A DNA stretch of 49,330 nt. Origin: DASRDZ01 sp035652335. GTDB lineage: Bacteria; Chloroflexota; Dormibacteria; Aeolococcales; Aeolococcaceae. Every line of letters begins with the position of its first letter. Position 1 is the first letter of the stretch. Position numbers and translations under genes: made by a program. Under the pieces are notes generated by a model. It saw only the letters and a list, made by a program, of their open reading frames with translations. It had not been told where the DNA came from and did not search any database. The stretch spans positions 1 through 49,330 of the forward strand of contig DASRDZ010000045.1 in the NCBI GenBank assembly GCA_035652335.1, given 5' to 3'. This document shows, piece by piece, positions 15,722 through 23,552 of the stretch.

Positions 15722-17623
15722 TCATGGACAACGGCTCGCCCACGTCACACCCCCATCCGCCGAGCATCGCAACCCCTTGCCGCTCAACAGCGTCAGCACC
15801 GTTCCACCGGGGAGGGCAATGATAGCGAGGCTCCGTGGCAGCGCCTGATCGGCGCCGGTCACGTCAGCCCACGCGTCCCCCGCGGGTGAGGACCACAGCA
15901 CGAGGGAACCCGCACCGCGATGCATGATCGCCCACACGCGACCGTCCGCGGGTGCCACGGAGAGCACAGATGTCCCAGCCGGGATGCTGGGCTCCGAAAA
16001 GGTCGATGCTCCATCCCGCGACACCGCGATGCCCTGACCCCATGATGCGGTGCTGACGGTGTCAGAGGGGGCCGTCGCCAGCAGGAGCGATTGAGGTGGC
16101 GGCGTGCCCCTCACGGCGCAACGTGCCCCCACTGTGCACGCAAAGATCTGACGAGCGGACGTTTGTCCCGCCGCGAGGTCCCCGACGGCCACGGTGCCGG
16201 GAGGGGCCAGCACCGTCACCGATACGGCCTCGGACATCACAGGCGTCGCCAAGCTCGCGGGATAGCCAAACCACGTGGGATAGAGAAGCATTGGTGTGGC
16301 AGCCGAGGGTGTGGCATCGACCGCGATGGACGCTACCTCGGCCTGACCGGCAACGAAGACACTGTCGTCGCCATGGTCGAAGGCGGCTGCGAGAGCCACA
16401 TGACCAGCTGGCCCCGCAAGCGGTGTCGCCACATCCCCAAAGCGATCAACCACGAACGTCGATGTGCCTGTCTGCGCATTCGTGCCAATGAAGATGCGTG
16501 AGTCGGCGGGATACGTCGGCGGGAGCGCGAGCTGCTCTGCCCCTGCCGGCGCCGGTGAGCTCGCGGCCGTCCACGATGCACCACCGTCCGTCGATTCGAA
16601 GAGGACTTGGCAAGCGCACGCCTGCCCCAGCCCAAGCGCGACGATCGTGTGTGTCGCGGTGTAGTCGGCCGGCGCCGTCGCAGTCTCGAGTTGCGCGTCC
16701 TCCGGCACCTCGCTGCCTGCGACGTGCGTGGACAGGGGGAGGGTGAGCCCAGGCCGGTCGTCTGCAGGGGATGCCGATCCCATCGCGGACGCGTTGGTTG
16801 GGTGCGGCGAGCGGGCCAAGACAGCGACCTCACGCTGGCCTCCTACAGGCGGCGACACGACCGGTGCGATCGGGTCCGACAGCGTCGCCGCAGCGACCGG
16901 AGCGGGACCCGGCCTCCCGAGGGCATCGGAAGCGACACCCGCAACGAGGACGGCGGCCGCAGTGGCCGCGGCCAGTTGAGTCAGCGGATCGGCCTTCGGC
17001 CAACCGGGCGCAGGAAGCCGTCGGTGCCGCCAGGCGAGCAATCGACGAGACGGACCATGCGCCTCATTCTTGATGGCGAGCCAGAAGCCCGACGCCGTGA
17101 GATGGCCTTCCTTCATCAGTTGCTTCGCCCGCCTGCGAGCATGGTGGAGGCGGATGCGAATAGCCTCTGCGGTCGTATTCTGCATCTTGGCGATCTCGGC
17201 CGAACTCCTGCCCTTCGCCGCCTCGATGAACACCTCCCGCGACCGCGGCCCGAGCCGGTCCACGGCTCGTGCAAGTGCGCCGGTGAGCGGTCCTAGGAGT
17301 CTGTCGACCGGAATGGCTTCGAGCCGCGACCGCCGTTCGGCACGCTGGCACTCCCGCCACAGTGCCTTGGTCGCGTAGCGCAGACCGTGCGGGAAGGACG
17401 GCTGCTCGATGCGCAACAGCCACGCGACCGTGCGTTCCACCGCGTCCTCGATGACGTTGTCGTCGACCTCACCGAGGTAATGTCGTGCGTAGTCGCGGAG
17501 AAGCCGTCCATGCATCGCGAGCATCACCGCCATGTCTTCACGGCTGTCCACCGCAACGACCGGAAGAGCGCGACGCGCGCTTGGACTGCGCTGGTGCGCC
17601 CCGGTGGCCGCCTCGCGACTCAT
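15722..17623 (-). CDS. ECF-type sigma factor fused through a TM helix to an extracytoplasmic BNR/sialidase-like propeller
   Basis: A 633-aa protein; AGGAAGG precedes the ATG. Residues about 35-100 are a sigma-70 region 2 (MHGRLLRDYARHYL ... ALWRECQRAERRSRL). Residues about 115-170 are region 4 with its HTH: RLGPRSREVFIEAAKGRS, then SAEIAKMQNTTAEAIRIRLH, then HARRRAKQL. A basic juxtamembrane stretch (SRRLLAWRHRRL) leads to one TM helix (about 214-236, LAAATAAAVLVAGVASDALG). After a Pro/Ala linker, about 330 residues carry Asp-box-like repeats: FESTDGGASWTAAS, VSRDGASTFSEPS, SSPAGDAWADVT, CSADGGVTWASRCP. The topology puts the sigma domain inside and the propeller outside. No anti-sigma gene is adjacent, so tethering may itself be the control, with release by proteolysis or action at the membrane (inference). 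Confidence 0.88.
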   Translation of the reverse strand: MSREAATGAHQRSPSARRALPVVAVDSREDMAVMLAMHGRLLRDYARHYLGEVDDNVIEDAVERTVAWLLRIEQPSFPHGLRYATKALWRECQRAERRSRLEAIPVDRLLGPLTGALARAVDRLGPRSREVFIEAAKGRSSAEIAKMQNTTAEAIRIRLHHARRRAKQLMKEGHLTASGFWLAIKNEAHGPSRRLLAWRHRRLPAPGWPKADPLTQLAAATAAAVLVAGVASDALGRPGPAPVAAATLSDPIAPVVSPPVGGQREVAVLARSPHPTNASAMGSASPADDRPGLTLPLSTHVAGSEVPEDAQLETATAPADYTATHTIVALGLGQACACQVLFESTDGGASWTAASSPAPAGAEQLALPPTYPADSRIFIGTNAQTGTSTFVVDRFGDVATPLAGPAGHVALAAAFDHGDDSVFVAGQAEVASIAVDATPSAATPMLLYPTWFGYPASLATPVMSEAVSVTVLAPPGTVAVGDLAAGQTSARQIFACTVGARCAVRGTPPPQSLLLATAPSDTVSTASWGQGIAVSRDGASTFSEPSIPAGTSVLSVAPADGRVWAIMHRGAGSLVLWSSPAGDAWADVTGADQALPRSLAIIALPGGTVLTLLSGKGLRCSADGGVTWASRCP

Positions 17624-17958
17624 TCCCTCACCTTCCTGGGTCCGGCCCGCACGGCGTGGATGGACCAGCAGGATTTTGCGCCATGGGACCGCTCGATGTC
17701 ACGGCGAGTCCCGCTCTTTGGCAGCTGGTGCGGCGACAAGCTTCGGCGCTCCCGTTCGACGCGCGAGGCCATTGCACCATGTGCCACGTGTTTGTTATCG
17801 TCGGCCAAGTTCCGTATGGGGAACGGGCTGACCAGCGGTCAGAGGAAGGAAGTAGCTGAACGACCTGGCGGTCAACACCCGGATGAGGTGATTGCTCCAC
17901 CAGTGGCGGGAGGGATCGAACGGCGTGACCTGGGCGGGGACGTCTTCTGAGGACAACG

Positions 17959-17990
17959 GGAGGGGCGCCCGGGACTTGGGCGCCCACTCC
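17959..17990. repeat. Inverted repeat (12-bp stem, 7-nt loop)
   Basis: GGAG plus GGGCGCCC pairs with GGGCGCCC plus CTCC across a GGGACTT loop, with a single bulged A at 17986. There is no T-run after it, so it is not a typical intrinsic terminator. It is followed 15 bp later by a second hairpin. Confidence 0.7.
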
Positions 17991-18004
17991 CCAGCCATCC
18001 TTCG

Positions 18005-18033
18005 GGCAGCCGGGAGCAGCGCTTCCGGCTGCC
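18005..18033. repeat. Inverted repeat (9-11-bp stem)
   Basis: GGCAGCCGG pairs perfectly with CCGGCTGCC around an 11-nt spacer; the stem can be extended inwards by a G-T and an A-T pair. It lies next to the 17959 hairpin and may form a tandem stem-loop RNA element with it. Confidence 0.7.
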
Positions 18034-18270
18034 TCTACCTTCCATCCCTTCCAACAGCCGGGAAGTGTAGCGATTACGCCGTGTTGTCACCTTCCTTTGG
18101 CCGTCCGCCGTCCAGCGGTGCTGGCTCCGGCGGTCAGCCTCAGTCCCCGAGAGGGGTTGTGGGGGCGGCATGCCCTGCCATGGCCCCACACGCGGGCCGG
18201 CTCTCACGGAGGGCGGCCTAGAGAGGAGCGCGACGAACGGACACACCAATCCGTCTGCTGTGCCTCTAGT

Positions 18271-18299
18271 GGGGGAACCGGGTTTGCCCCCGGTCCCCC
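18271..18299 (+). repeat. Strong hairpin in the 5' leader of the exported-protein operon
   Basis: GGGGG-A-ACCGGG pairs with CCCGGT-CCCCC around a TTTGCC loop: 11 base pairs with one bulged A. It sits 87 nt upstream of the ATG at 18386 and on the transcribed side, so it could work as an attenuator, an RNA-stability element or part of a regulatory leader. No U-tract follows. Confidence 0.65.
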
Positions 18300-18385
18300 C
18301 GGAGGCTTCGATCCACCCCCGCACTTCACCGGCCCGAAAGGACCGCCACGGGGGCAGCGTCTAACCGACATAGGAGTCAACCACA

Positions 18386-19243
18386 ATGGCCTTCAAAAGG
18401 CACCTGCTCTCGCTCACGGCGGCTGGTAGTCTGGCCCTCGGAGCCGGAGCCGTCATCGCGCCACTGCATGCCTTCGCCGGACCGCCCGGCGCAGTCTCGG
18501 CCACGTGCGACGACGGCCAAAACGGGAACATGGAGTTCCCGATCCTCTCCAGCCCGGCCGAGTTGGCGTTTGAGATCGGCTCGAACGGCAACCTGGCGTC
18601 GGGCCACTTCGCCCTGTGCTATTCGACCACGCAGGAGAACACCAGCGCCCCCGAGACGGCGGGCGGAGTTGTCTTTGTGGACGCTCCGGGCAATGGCTAC
18701 CCAGGATCGGACACTCTGGGTTGCATCTCCGACCCGAGCACCCCGGTCGCGGTCAACTGCTCGTTCTCGACGACTCCGACCGTCTCTGAGAGCGGCTCGA
18801 ATCTGACCCTCACGATCCCGTTCAGTGTGTGCGCTGGCGTGGGAACATGCCCGACGTTGTCGAACCCCGGCAATGCGCCCTACACCACGGGGGCTATCAT
18901 CGGCACGATCAGCCAGCAGAGCTGTGGGACCAACCCCAGCTGCACAAGCGCTGCCTACACTCTGTCCGCTCTCTGTGTCCAGGTGGACGGGATCGACGTC
19001 ACCCGGTGCGACGCCGACACCTTCCTCGGCGGCGTGACCACAACCGGCAGTTCCCCGGTGAATGTCGGCCCGCTTGGTGGCTGCGGCGCGCTCATTTGCA
19101 CGCCTTCGTACCTGGGCACGTCCGGCTCGCAGCTCGCCACCATCTACGTCCCAGGGACCACGATCACCGAACCGATCTACGGCGAGGGTGTCTGCGTCCT
19201 GCGCTCGGGTTCGCAACCGAACCCGGACCCCTGCACGCAGTAG
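18386..19243 (+). CDS. Exported cysteine-containing protein of unknown function
   Basis: A 285-aa protein with AGGAG 9 nt before the ATG and a clear signal peptide (LLSLTAAGSLALGAGAVIAP, cut near HAFA-GPP). The mature domain is beta-rich, mostly small polar residues, with about a dozen cysteines (SATCDDG, FALCYST, LGCISD, VNCSFS, FSVCAG, GTCPTL, QQSCGTNPSCTS, ALCVQVD, TRCDAD, GGCGALICT, GVCVL), suggesting a disulphide-stabilised secreted protein. No family recognised. It is first in a three-gene operon with the metalloprotease lipoprotein (12 bp gap) and a third exported protein, divergent from the sigma-propeller gene. Confidence 0.8.
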   Translation: MAFKRHLLSLTAAGSLALGAGAVIAPLHAFAGPPGAVSATCDDGQNGNMEFPILSSPAELAFEIGSNGNLASGHFALCYSTTQENTSAPETAGGVVFVDAPGNGYPGSDTLGCISDPSTPVAVNCSFSTTPTVSESGSNLTLTIPFSVCAGVGTCPTLSNPGNAPYTTGAIIGTISQQSCGTNPSCTSAAYTLSALCVQVDGIDVTRCDADTFLGGVTTTGSSPVNVGPLGGCGALICTPSYLGTSGSQLATIYVPGTTITEPIYGEGVCVLRSGSQPNPDPCTQ

Positions 19244-19255
19244 GCCCAACCTCGA

Positions 19256-20269
19256 ATGAAGTTCCGCAGCGCAACAGTACTGATCCTGTCCGCGCTCCTT
19301 CTCGGTGCGTGCGGCAGCGGCACACATTCGCTCCGACCCGGCGCCAGCGCGTCCGATGGCGGTAGCGGCGCTGTCGGAACGAGTCCAACCGGATCGCCGG
19401 ACGGAGGCACACCACCTCCGTCCGGCTTCCCAGGCAGCACTGCGGTACCGGGTTCGTCCGGCGGCGGAAGCGGCCTGCCAGCCAGAAGCGCAGCTCCCGA
19501 TCACGGCGCCCCAGCATCACCCGCTCCGTCTGCCCCCGCCACGACCGGCATCTCGGCGCCGCAGGGGCTCTGCCCTCCACCCCCGCCACCAAGCAGTGCG
19601 CCGTGTCCCAGCCCGTGCACCTGTCCCGACTACACGTACCTCGGCTGCCAGAAATGGGCGACAGACTCGGGCGGCTCGGTCACTCTGCACTACCGCATCA
19701 ATCCCAGCGGTTCCGGGTCGGCGCTCAGCTCGGACCAGATCGTCCAGGCCATCACCACCGCTGCGGACGTGTGGGCGCAGGCCGATCCCGCGCTGCACCT
19801 GATCTACGACGGGACAACGACAGAGTCGCCGGGCAGCCCGGCAGGGGGCAACGACAACGACGTCATCGGCTTCGTGACGAGCACCGGCGCTCCGTACGCA
19901 GACGCCGTCACGGATCACTCACCGTCGAACGGCTGCACCCCCTATACGGGCTTCGATATTCGCGTGGCGGCGGGAAACTCGACTGGCTTGCTATGGAACC
20001 CATGCGATCCGGCGCACAACAATCCGTGCACCGACAACCCCAACGGCGGCGGTTTCGACCTCCAGGCGATCCTGACACATGAATGGGGTCATGTCGTCGG
20101 CCTCGGTCACCCGGTGGTCCAGGGTCATGACGACTCGCAGCTGACGATGGTCTCGAGCTCGGGATGTGCTGGCTGCCGCCATGCCGATACGCTCGCCTAT
20201 GGCGACGTGCTCGGGGAGCGCTCCCTGTACCCAACCTCGGCGCCATTTCCGGCGCTGTATAGCCCGTGA
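19256..20269 (+). CDS. Matrixin-type (metzincin) zinc metalloprotease lipoprotein
   Basis: A 337-aa protein with a lipoprotein signal (VLILSALLLGAC) and a long Ser/Pro/Gly-rich linker (about residues 20-125) that would project the catalytic domain from the membrane. The domain has HEWGHVVGLGH (H275, E276, H279, H285), the HExxHxxGxxH zinc signature of metzincins, and a Met-turn LTMVSS about 20 residues later. Strand VTLHYRINPS and DIVQ-like helix IVQAITTAADVWAQAD resemble M10A matrixins. A Cys/Pro cluster (SAPCPSPCTCPDY) precedes the domain. The fourth gene overlap (20266-20269) couples it to the next gene. It likely processes an envelope or extracellular protein; the target is unknown. Confidence 0.87.
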   Translation: MKFRSATVLILSALLLGACGSGTHSLRPGASASDGGSGAVGTSPTGSPDGGTPPPSGFPGSTAVPGSSGGGSGLPARSAAPDHGAPASPAPSAPATTGISAPQGLCPPPPPPSSAPCPSPCTCPDYTYLGCQKWATDSGGSVTLHYRINPSGSGSALSSDQIVQAITTAADVWAQADPALHLIYDGTTTESPGSPAGGNDNDVIGFVTSTGAPYADAVTDHSPSNGCTPYTGFDIRVAAGNSTGLLWNPCDPAHNNPCTDNPNGGGFDLQAILTHEWGHVVGLGHPVVQGHDDSQLTMVSSSGCAGCRHADTLAYGDVLGERSLYPTSAPFPALYSP

Positions 20270-20850
20270 TGCGCAGCGTCGCCGTTGCGTGTGCCGTCCC
20301 TCTCGTCGGAGTCGGACTCGCGGCAATGGTCGCCGTGGGACATAGCCGTACCACCCCGAGCGAGGTGCCCGCTGCGGCCCATGACCGGCAGGGAGGGGCG
20401 ACACCGACGAGCGGAAGTGATACTCCGCAGCCGACCGGGGGTGTCCCAGGCGGCGTGCTCAGAGATACAGCGCCGTCATCCGACCCGCTGAGGACGCGGC
20501 CAGCCGCCGAGCCGTCAGCCCCGCCGACTTCCGCTGCCGTGGCAGTCGTGGTGTCGGTGGCCTTTGCCTGCGTCCAGCCAGGCGCTCAGCAAACCGTCGT
20601 CGTCAGGAGCCGCCCGGGCTTGCAGGTCACGGTGAACCTGCGGTACGCCGACGGGCACATGGGGGACGCCTATGGAGGGCTCGCTGTCGCGCAAACGATC
20701 GGCCCCGATGGAACGTATCGCGAGACGTGGACGTTGCCTCCGGCAGCCCCCGCAGGTCCAGCAACCGTCTATGCCGGGGTCGCCTCGACCTCTGGGCCCC
20801 GAGCAGCGGGCACCGGTACGGGCACCTTCACCATCGCCGACCGCTGTTGA
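20266..20850 (+). CDS. Exported or membrane-anchored protein of unknown function
   Basis: A 194-aa protein starting at GTG 20266 or ATG 20269, overlapping the metalloprotease stop by 4 nt. An N-terminal hydrophobic segment (VAVACAVPLVGVGLAAMVAV) is followed by a Pro/Thr/Ser linker (about 30-90) and a beta-sandwich-like domain of about 100 residues with two cysteines (AFACVQPG ... ADRC) and LPPAAPAGPATVYAGV, reminiscent of immunoglobulin-like domains. It probably works with the two upstream exported proteins. Confidence 0.7.
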   Translation: MMRSVAVACAVPLVGVGLAAMVAVGHSRTTPSEVPAAAHDRQGGATPTSGSDTPQPTGGVPGGVLRDTAPSSDPLRTRPAAEPSAPPTSAAVAVVVSVAFACVQPGAQQTVVVRSRPGLQVTVNLRYADGHMGDAYGGLAVAQTIGPDGTYRETWTLPPAAPAGPATVYAGVASTSGPRAAGTGTGTFTIADRC

Positions 20851-20944
20851 CATCGCGTAGCTGACAGCGCCTTGGTGAGGCTTCCATCACCTGGTCACCG
20901 GGCTCTGCTGGCACCTGTCCATGTGACGGCGCCGGCGACGGCGC

Positions 20945-23548
20945 TCACCCGAACAGCGGCACCACGTGCCCGGTGACATCCCCGCTCGCCGCATCATCGC
21001 CGCGGCCACCCGAACGGTGCCCCGCCCCGACCGCCGCGAACAGCGCAGAGAACACCGTGCCCTCCATCGGCTTGGCGAACAGGTACCCCTGCCCCATCCC
21101 GCACAGCAGGGGCCGCAGCTCCGCCAGCTGCTCGGAGCGCTCGATCCCCTCCGCGATCATGCTGAGCCCGAGCGTCTGCCCCAGCCGCACGATCGCCGCC
21201 GCGAAGGCGCCGCCGTCGCCGTCGCCGCCGAGTCCGTCGATGAAGGCCTTGTCGATCTTGAGGATGTCGACCGGCAGCTCGCGCAGCGAACTCAGTGACG
21301 AATAGCCCGTTCCGAAATCGTCGATGGCGAGCCGCACGCCAAGCTGGCGCAGGCCCACCAGGGCTTCGCGGACGCGCTCGTCGTTCTCGACCATCACGCT
21401 CTCGGTGATCTCCAGCACCAGCCGGTGCGGGTCGAAGCCGGTCTCGGCGACGACGGTGGCCACCTCGGCGACGAAGTCCTCGCGGTGCAGCTGGCGCCCG
21501 GAGAGGTTGACGGTGAGCACGAAGTCGGGGGCGGAGCGGCTCCAGGCCGCCGCCTCGGCGCACGAGCGGCGCAGCACGAACCGGCCGATGGAGTTGATCA
21601 GTCCCGTCTCCTCCGCGAGGGGGACGAACTCGGCGGGGGCCACCAGGCCGCGGCGCGGATGCACCCACCGCAGCAGTGCCTCGACGCCGACGATCGACTC
21701 GTCGTGCAGGGCGACGATGGGCTGGTAGTGCACCACCAGCTCGCCGTTCTCCAGGGCGCGCTCCAGGTCGAGCTTGAGCAGATGGCGCTCGCGGACCTGC
21801 TCCTGCATCGAGGTCTCGAACATCTCCCAGGTGCCCTTGCCGCCCGCCTTGGCGCGGTACATGGCGATGTCGGCGTCGCGGAGCAGCTCGTCGGCGAGCA
21901 GGCGCTCGGGAGTGGCGATGACCACGCCGATGGAGGCGTGGATCAGCACGCGCGTGCCGTCGACGGTGAAGGGCGCGCGCAGGGCGCTGATCATGCGATC
22001 GGCGACGGCGGCGGCGTCGGACGGGCTGCGCATCTCGTCGAGGAGGATGGCGAACTCGTCGCCGCCGAGGCGGGCGGCGGTGTCGGCGGGGCGCAGGCAG
22101 CCCCGCAGGCGGTCGGCGACCAGGGTGAGCAGTCGATCGCCGACGGCGTGGCCGAGGCTGTCGTTGACGGTCTTGAAGTCGTCGAGGTCGAGGAAGAGCA
22201 CCGCAGGGCCGAGTGGCGAGCGGTCGCGGCGCTGCAGCGTCTCCTCGAGCCGGAGCGTCAGCAGGGCGCGGTTGGCGAGGCCGGTCAGCGAGTCGTGGAA
22301 GGCCAGCTCCTGCATCTCGGCTTCGAGGCGCCCGTTCTCGATGGAGACGCTGGCCTGTCCGGCGAACGTCTCCAGGAGGGTGAGGTCGTCGCGCTCGAAC
22401 GAGGCCACGTCGCTGTGGCGGTCGGCGACGAGCAGTACGCCGAGCACGCCGGCGTCACCGCTGATGGGCACCAGCATGGCGTCGCGATGGCCGCGGGCCA
22501 CGACCATGTCGTTCCAGGCGTCGTGGCGGCGGCCGCGCGTCATCAGGAAGCCGCAGCGGCGCTTGGCGACCATGGTGGTCAGGTCGTCGAGCGGCGCCGT
22601 GGTCTCCACCATGTCGCTGTCGGGGCGAAGCTGGAAGCGCGCCACCATGCCGCCATGCACCGCTGGCAGAAGCGTCAGCTCCGCGACGTCGGCGCGGAAC
22701 ATCTCGCGGGCGCGCGTCAGCAGGGTGGTGATGGTGGCGTTGACCCCGCGTGAGCGCTGGAAGGCGCGGCTCGAGGTGTAGAGCATCTCGATGCGCTCGT
22801 GCTTCTCCCGCTCCTCGATGTAGCGGCGGTAGAAGACGACCAGGCCGATCACCGGCAGCATCGCCAGCGCCGCCGACACCGCGTCGTGCCACAGCACGCG
22901 CGACGCCGCCAGCCCGACCACCGTGTTGAGCCCCGTGATCGCCAGCGAGGTGGGCAGCAGCTCGGGCAGGCGCCGGAACTGCCATTCGTTGCTGGCCAGC
23001 GAGGCGACCGCCTGCACCCACACCGCGGAGAAGAGCGACGCCGTGGCGGTGGCCGCGAGCGTGGCCAGGCAGGCGCGCAGCGAGAGCGCATCGGCGCCGC
23101 CCAGCGCGGCGCGGAAGACGAGCACCAGCAGGCCGGTCTCCAGCGCGAACATGCTGACGTTGAAGGCCAGCTTCAGCGCCGGTTGGCGGCGGTGCAGGGC
23201 GAGCGCCGCGGCCGATCCGGCGATGCGGCCGAGCAGCAGCGCCCAGGGCGCCGCGAAGAACAGGCCGAGAACGACGGGGACCTCGGCCATGGCCATGGTG
23301 TGCGCGTGCCGGCGGAGATGGATGTGCACCGCGTAGGACTCGGCGAAGGCGATGAACAGCGCCAGCAGCCACCAGGGAATGCTCACCGGCGCCGTCAGGG
23401 CGGGCAGGCCGGCGACGCCCCGGACGGCGACGAGGGCGCCGAGCGCCGCCGTCAGCGCCGTGAACGCCCAGGGTGTGGAGTGACGGGCGCGCGTCACGAC
23501 GCGCGCCCCCCACTCGCTTCCCTTTCTCCCCACAACCCCTCCACGCAT
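20945..23548 (-). CDS. Membrane GAF-GGDEF-EAL protein (cyclic-di-GMP synthase/phosphodiesterase)
   Basis: An 867-aa protein. N-terminal hydrophobic segments (about residues 27-235) form a multi-pass membrane sensor. A GAF domain (about 255-410) follows, then GGDEF (about 420-585) with RLGGDEFAILLDE and an upstream RPAD that fits the RxxD product-inhibition site five residues before it. EAL (about 595-845) has EALLRWVHP, EITESVMVEN, IDDFGTGYSSL, LKIDKAFI and AEGIE, so the metal and catalytic residues look intact. Both activities are therefore possible and the membrane and GAF parts probably set the balance. The start could also be the GTG at VVTRARHS, 16 codons on. It ends 94 bp from the exported-protein operon, convergent. 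Confidence 0.93.
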   Translation of the reverse strand: MRGGVVGRKGSEWGARVVTRARHSTPWAFTALTAALGALVAVRGVAGLPALTAPVSIPWWLLALFIAFAESYAVHIHLRRHAHTMAMAEVPVVLGLFFAAPWALLLGRIAGSAAALALHRRQPALKLAFNVSMFALETGLLVLVFRAALGGADALSLRACLATLAATATASLFSAVWVQAVASLASNEWQFRRLPELLPTSLAITGLNTVVGLAASRVLWHDAVSAALAMLPVIGLVVFYRRYIEEREKHERIEMLYTSSRAFQRSRGVNATITTLLTRAREMFRADVAELTLLPAVHGGMVARFQLRPDSDMVETTAPLDDLTTMVAKRRCGFLMTRGRRHDAWNDMVVARGHRDAMLVPISGDAGVLGVLLVADRHSDVASFERDDLTLLETFAGQASVSIENGRLEAEMQELAFHDSLTGLANRALLTLRLEETLQRRDRSPLGPAVLFLDLDDFKTVNDSLGHAVGDRLLTLVADRLRGCLRPADTAARLGGDEFAILLDEMRSPSDAAAVADRMISALRAPFTVDGTRVLIHASIGVVIATPERLLADELLRDADIAMYRAKAGGKGTWEMFETSMQEQVRERHLLKLDLERALENGELVVHYQPIVALHDESIVGVEALLRWVHPRRGLVAPAEFVPLAEETGLINSIGRFVLRRSCAEAAAWSRSAPDFVLTVNLSGRQLHREDFVAEVATVVAETGFDPHRLVLEITESVMVENDERVREALVGLRQLGVRLAIDDFGTGYSSLSSLRELPVDILKIDKAFIDGLGGDGDGGAFAAAIVRLGQTLGLSMIAEGIERSEQLAELRPLLCGMGQGYLFAKPMEGTVFSALFAAVGAGHRSGGRGDDAASGDVTGHVVPLFG

Positions 23549-23552
23549 GTGA

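Larger units (their letters stand above)
17624..18385. other. 762-bp hairpin-rich non-coding zone between divergent genes
   Basis: No open frame here has a plausible start, codon use or recognisable product. The zone must contain the promoters of the sigma-propeller gene and of the exported-protein operon. It holds at least three strong inverted repeats: 17959-17990, 18005-18033 and 18271-18299, listed separately. Composition is lower in GC on its left side, with a purine-rich patch at 17838-17853. It may encode a long structured 5' leader for the gene at 18386 or an independent small RNA. No known riboswitch consensus could be matched with confidence. Confidence 0.6.

Noticed and set aside
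18268..18330. tRNA-like TTCGATCC in this leader
   Set aside because: No acceptor stem, anticodon arm or D-arm of proper size can be formed around it.
18225..18385. Resemblance of the leader at 18386 to the ydaO/yuaA (c-di-AMP) riboswitch: GGGGGAACC, then CAGCGTCTAACC and TAGGAGTC near the end
   Set aside because: The conserved GGGGTGAATC segment is absent, the GGGGGAACC bases are used in a long perfect hairpin instead, and TAGGAG is simply the ribosome binding site. A covariance search would decide.
20860..20944. Inverted GGCGCC-type repeats between the exported operon and the GGDEF-EAL gene as a terminator
   Set aside because: The stems are short and many alternative pairings exist in this GC-rich stretch; not convincing.
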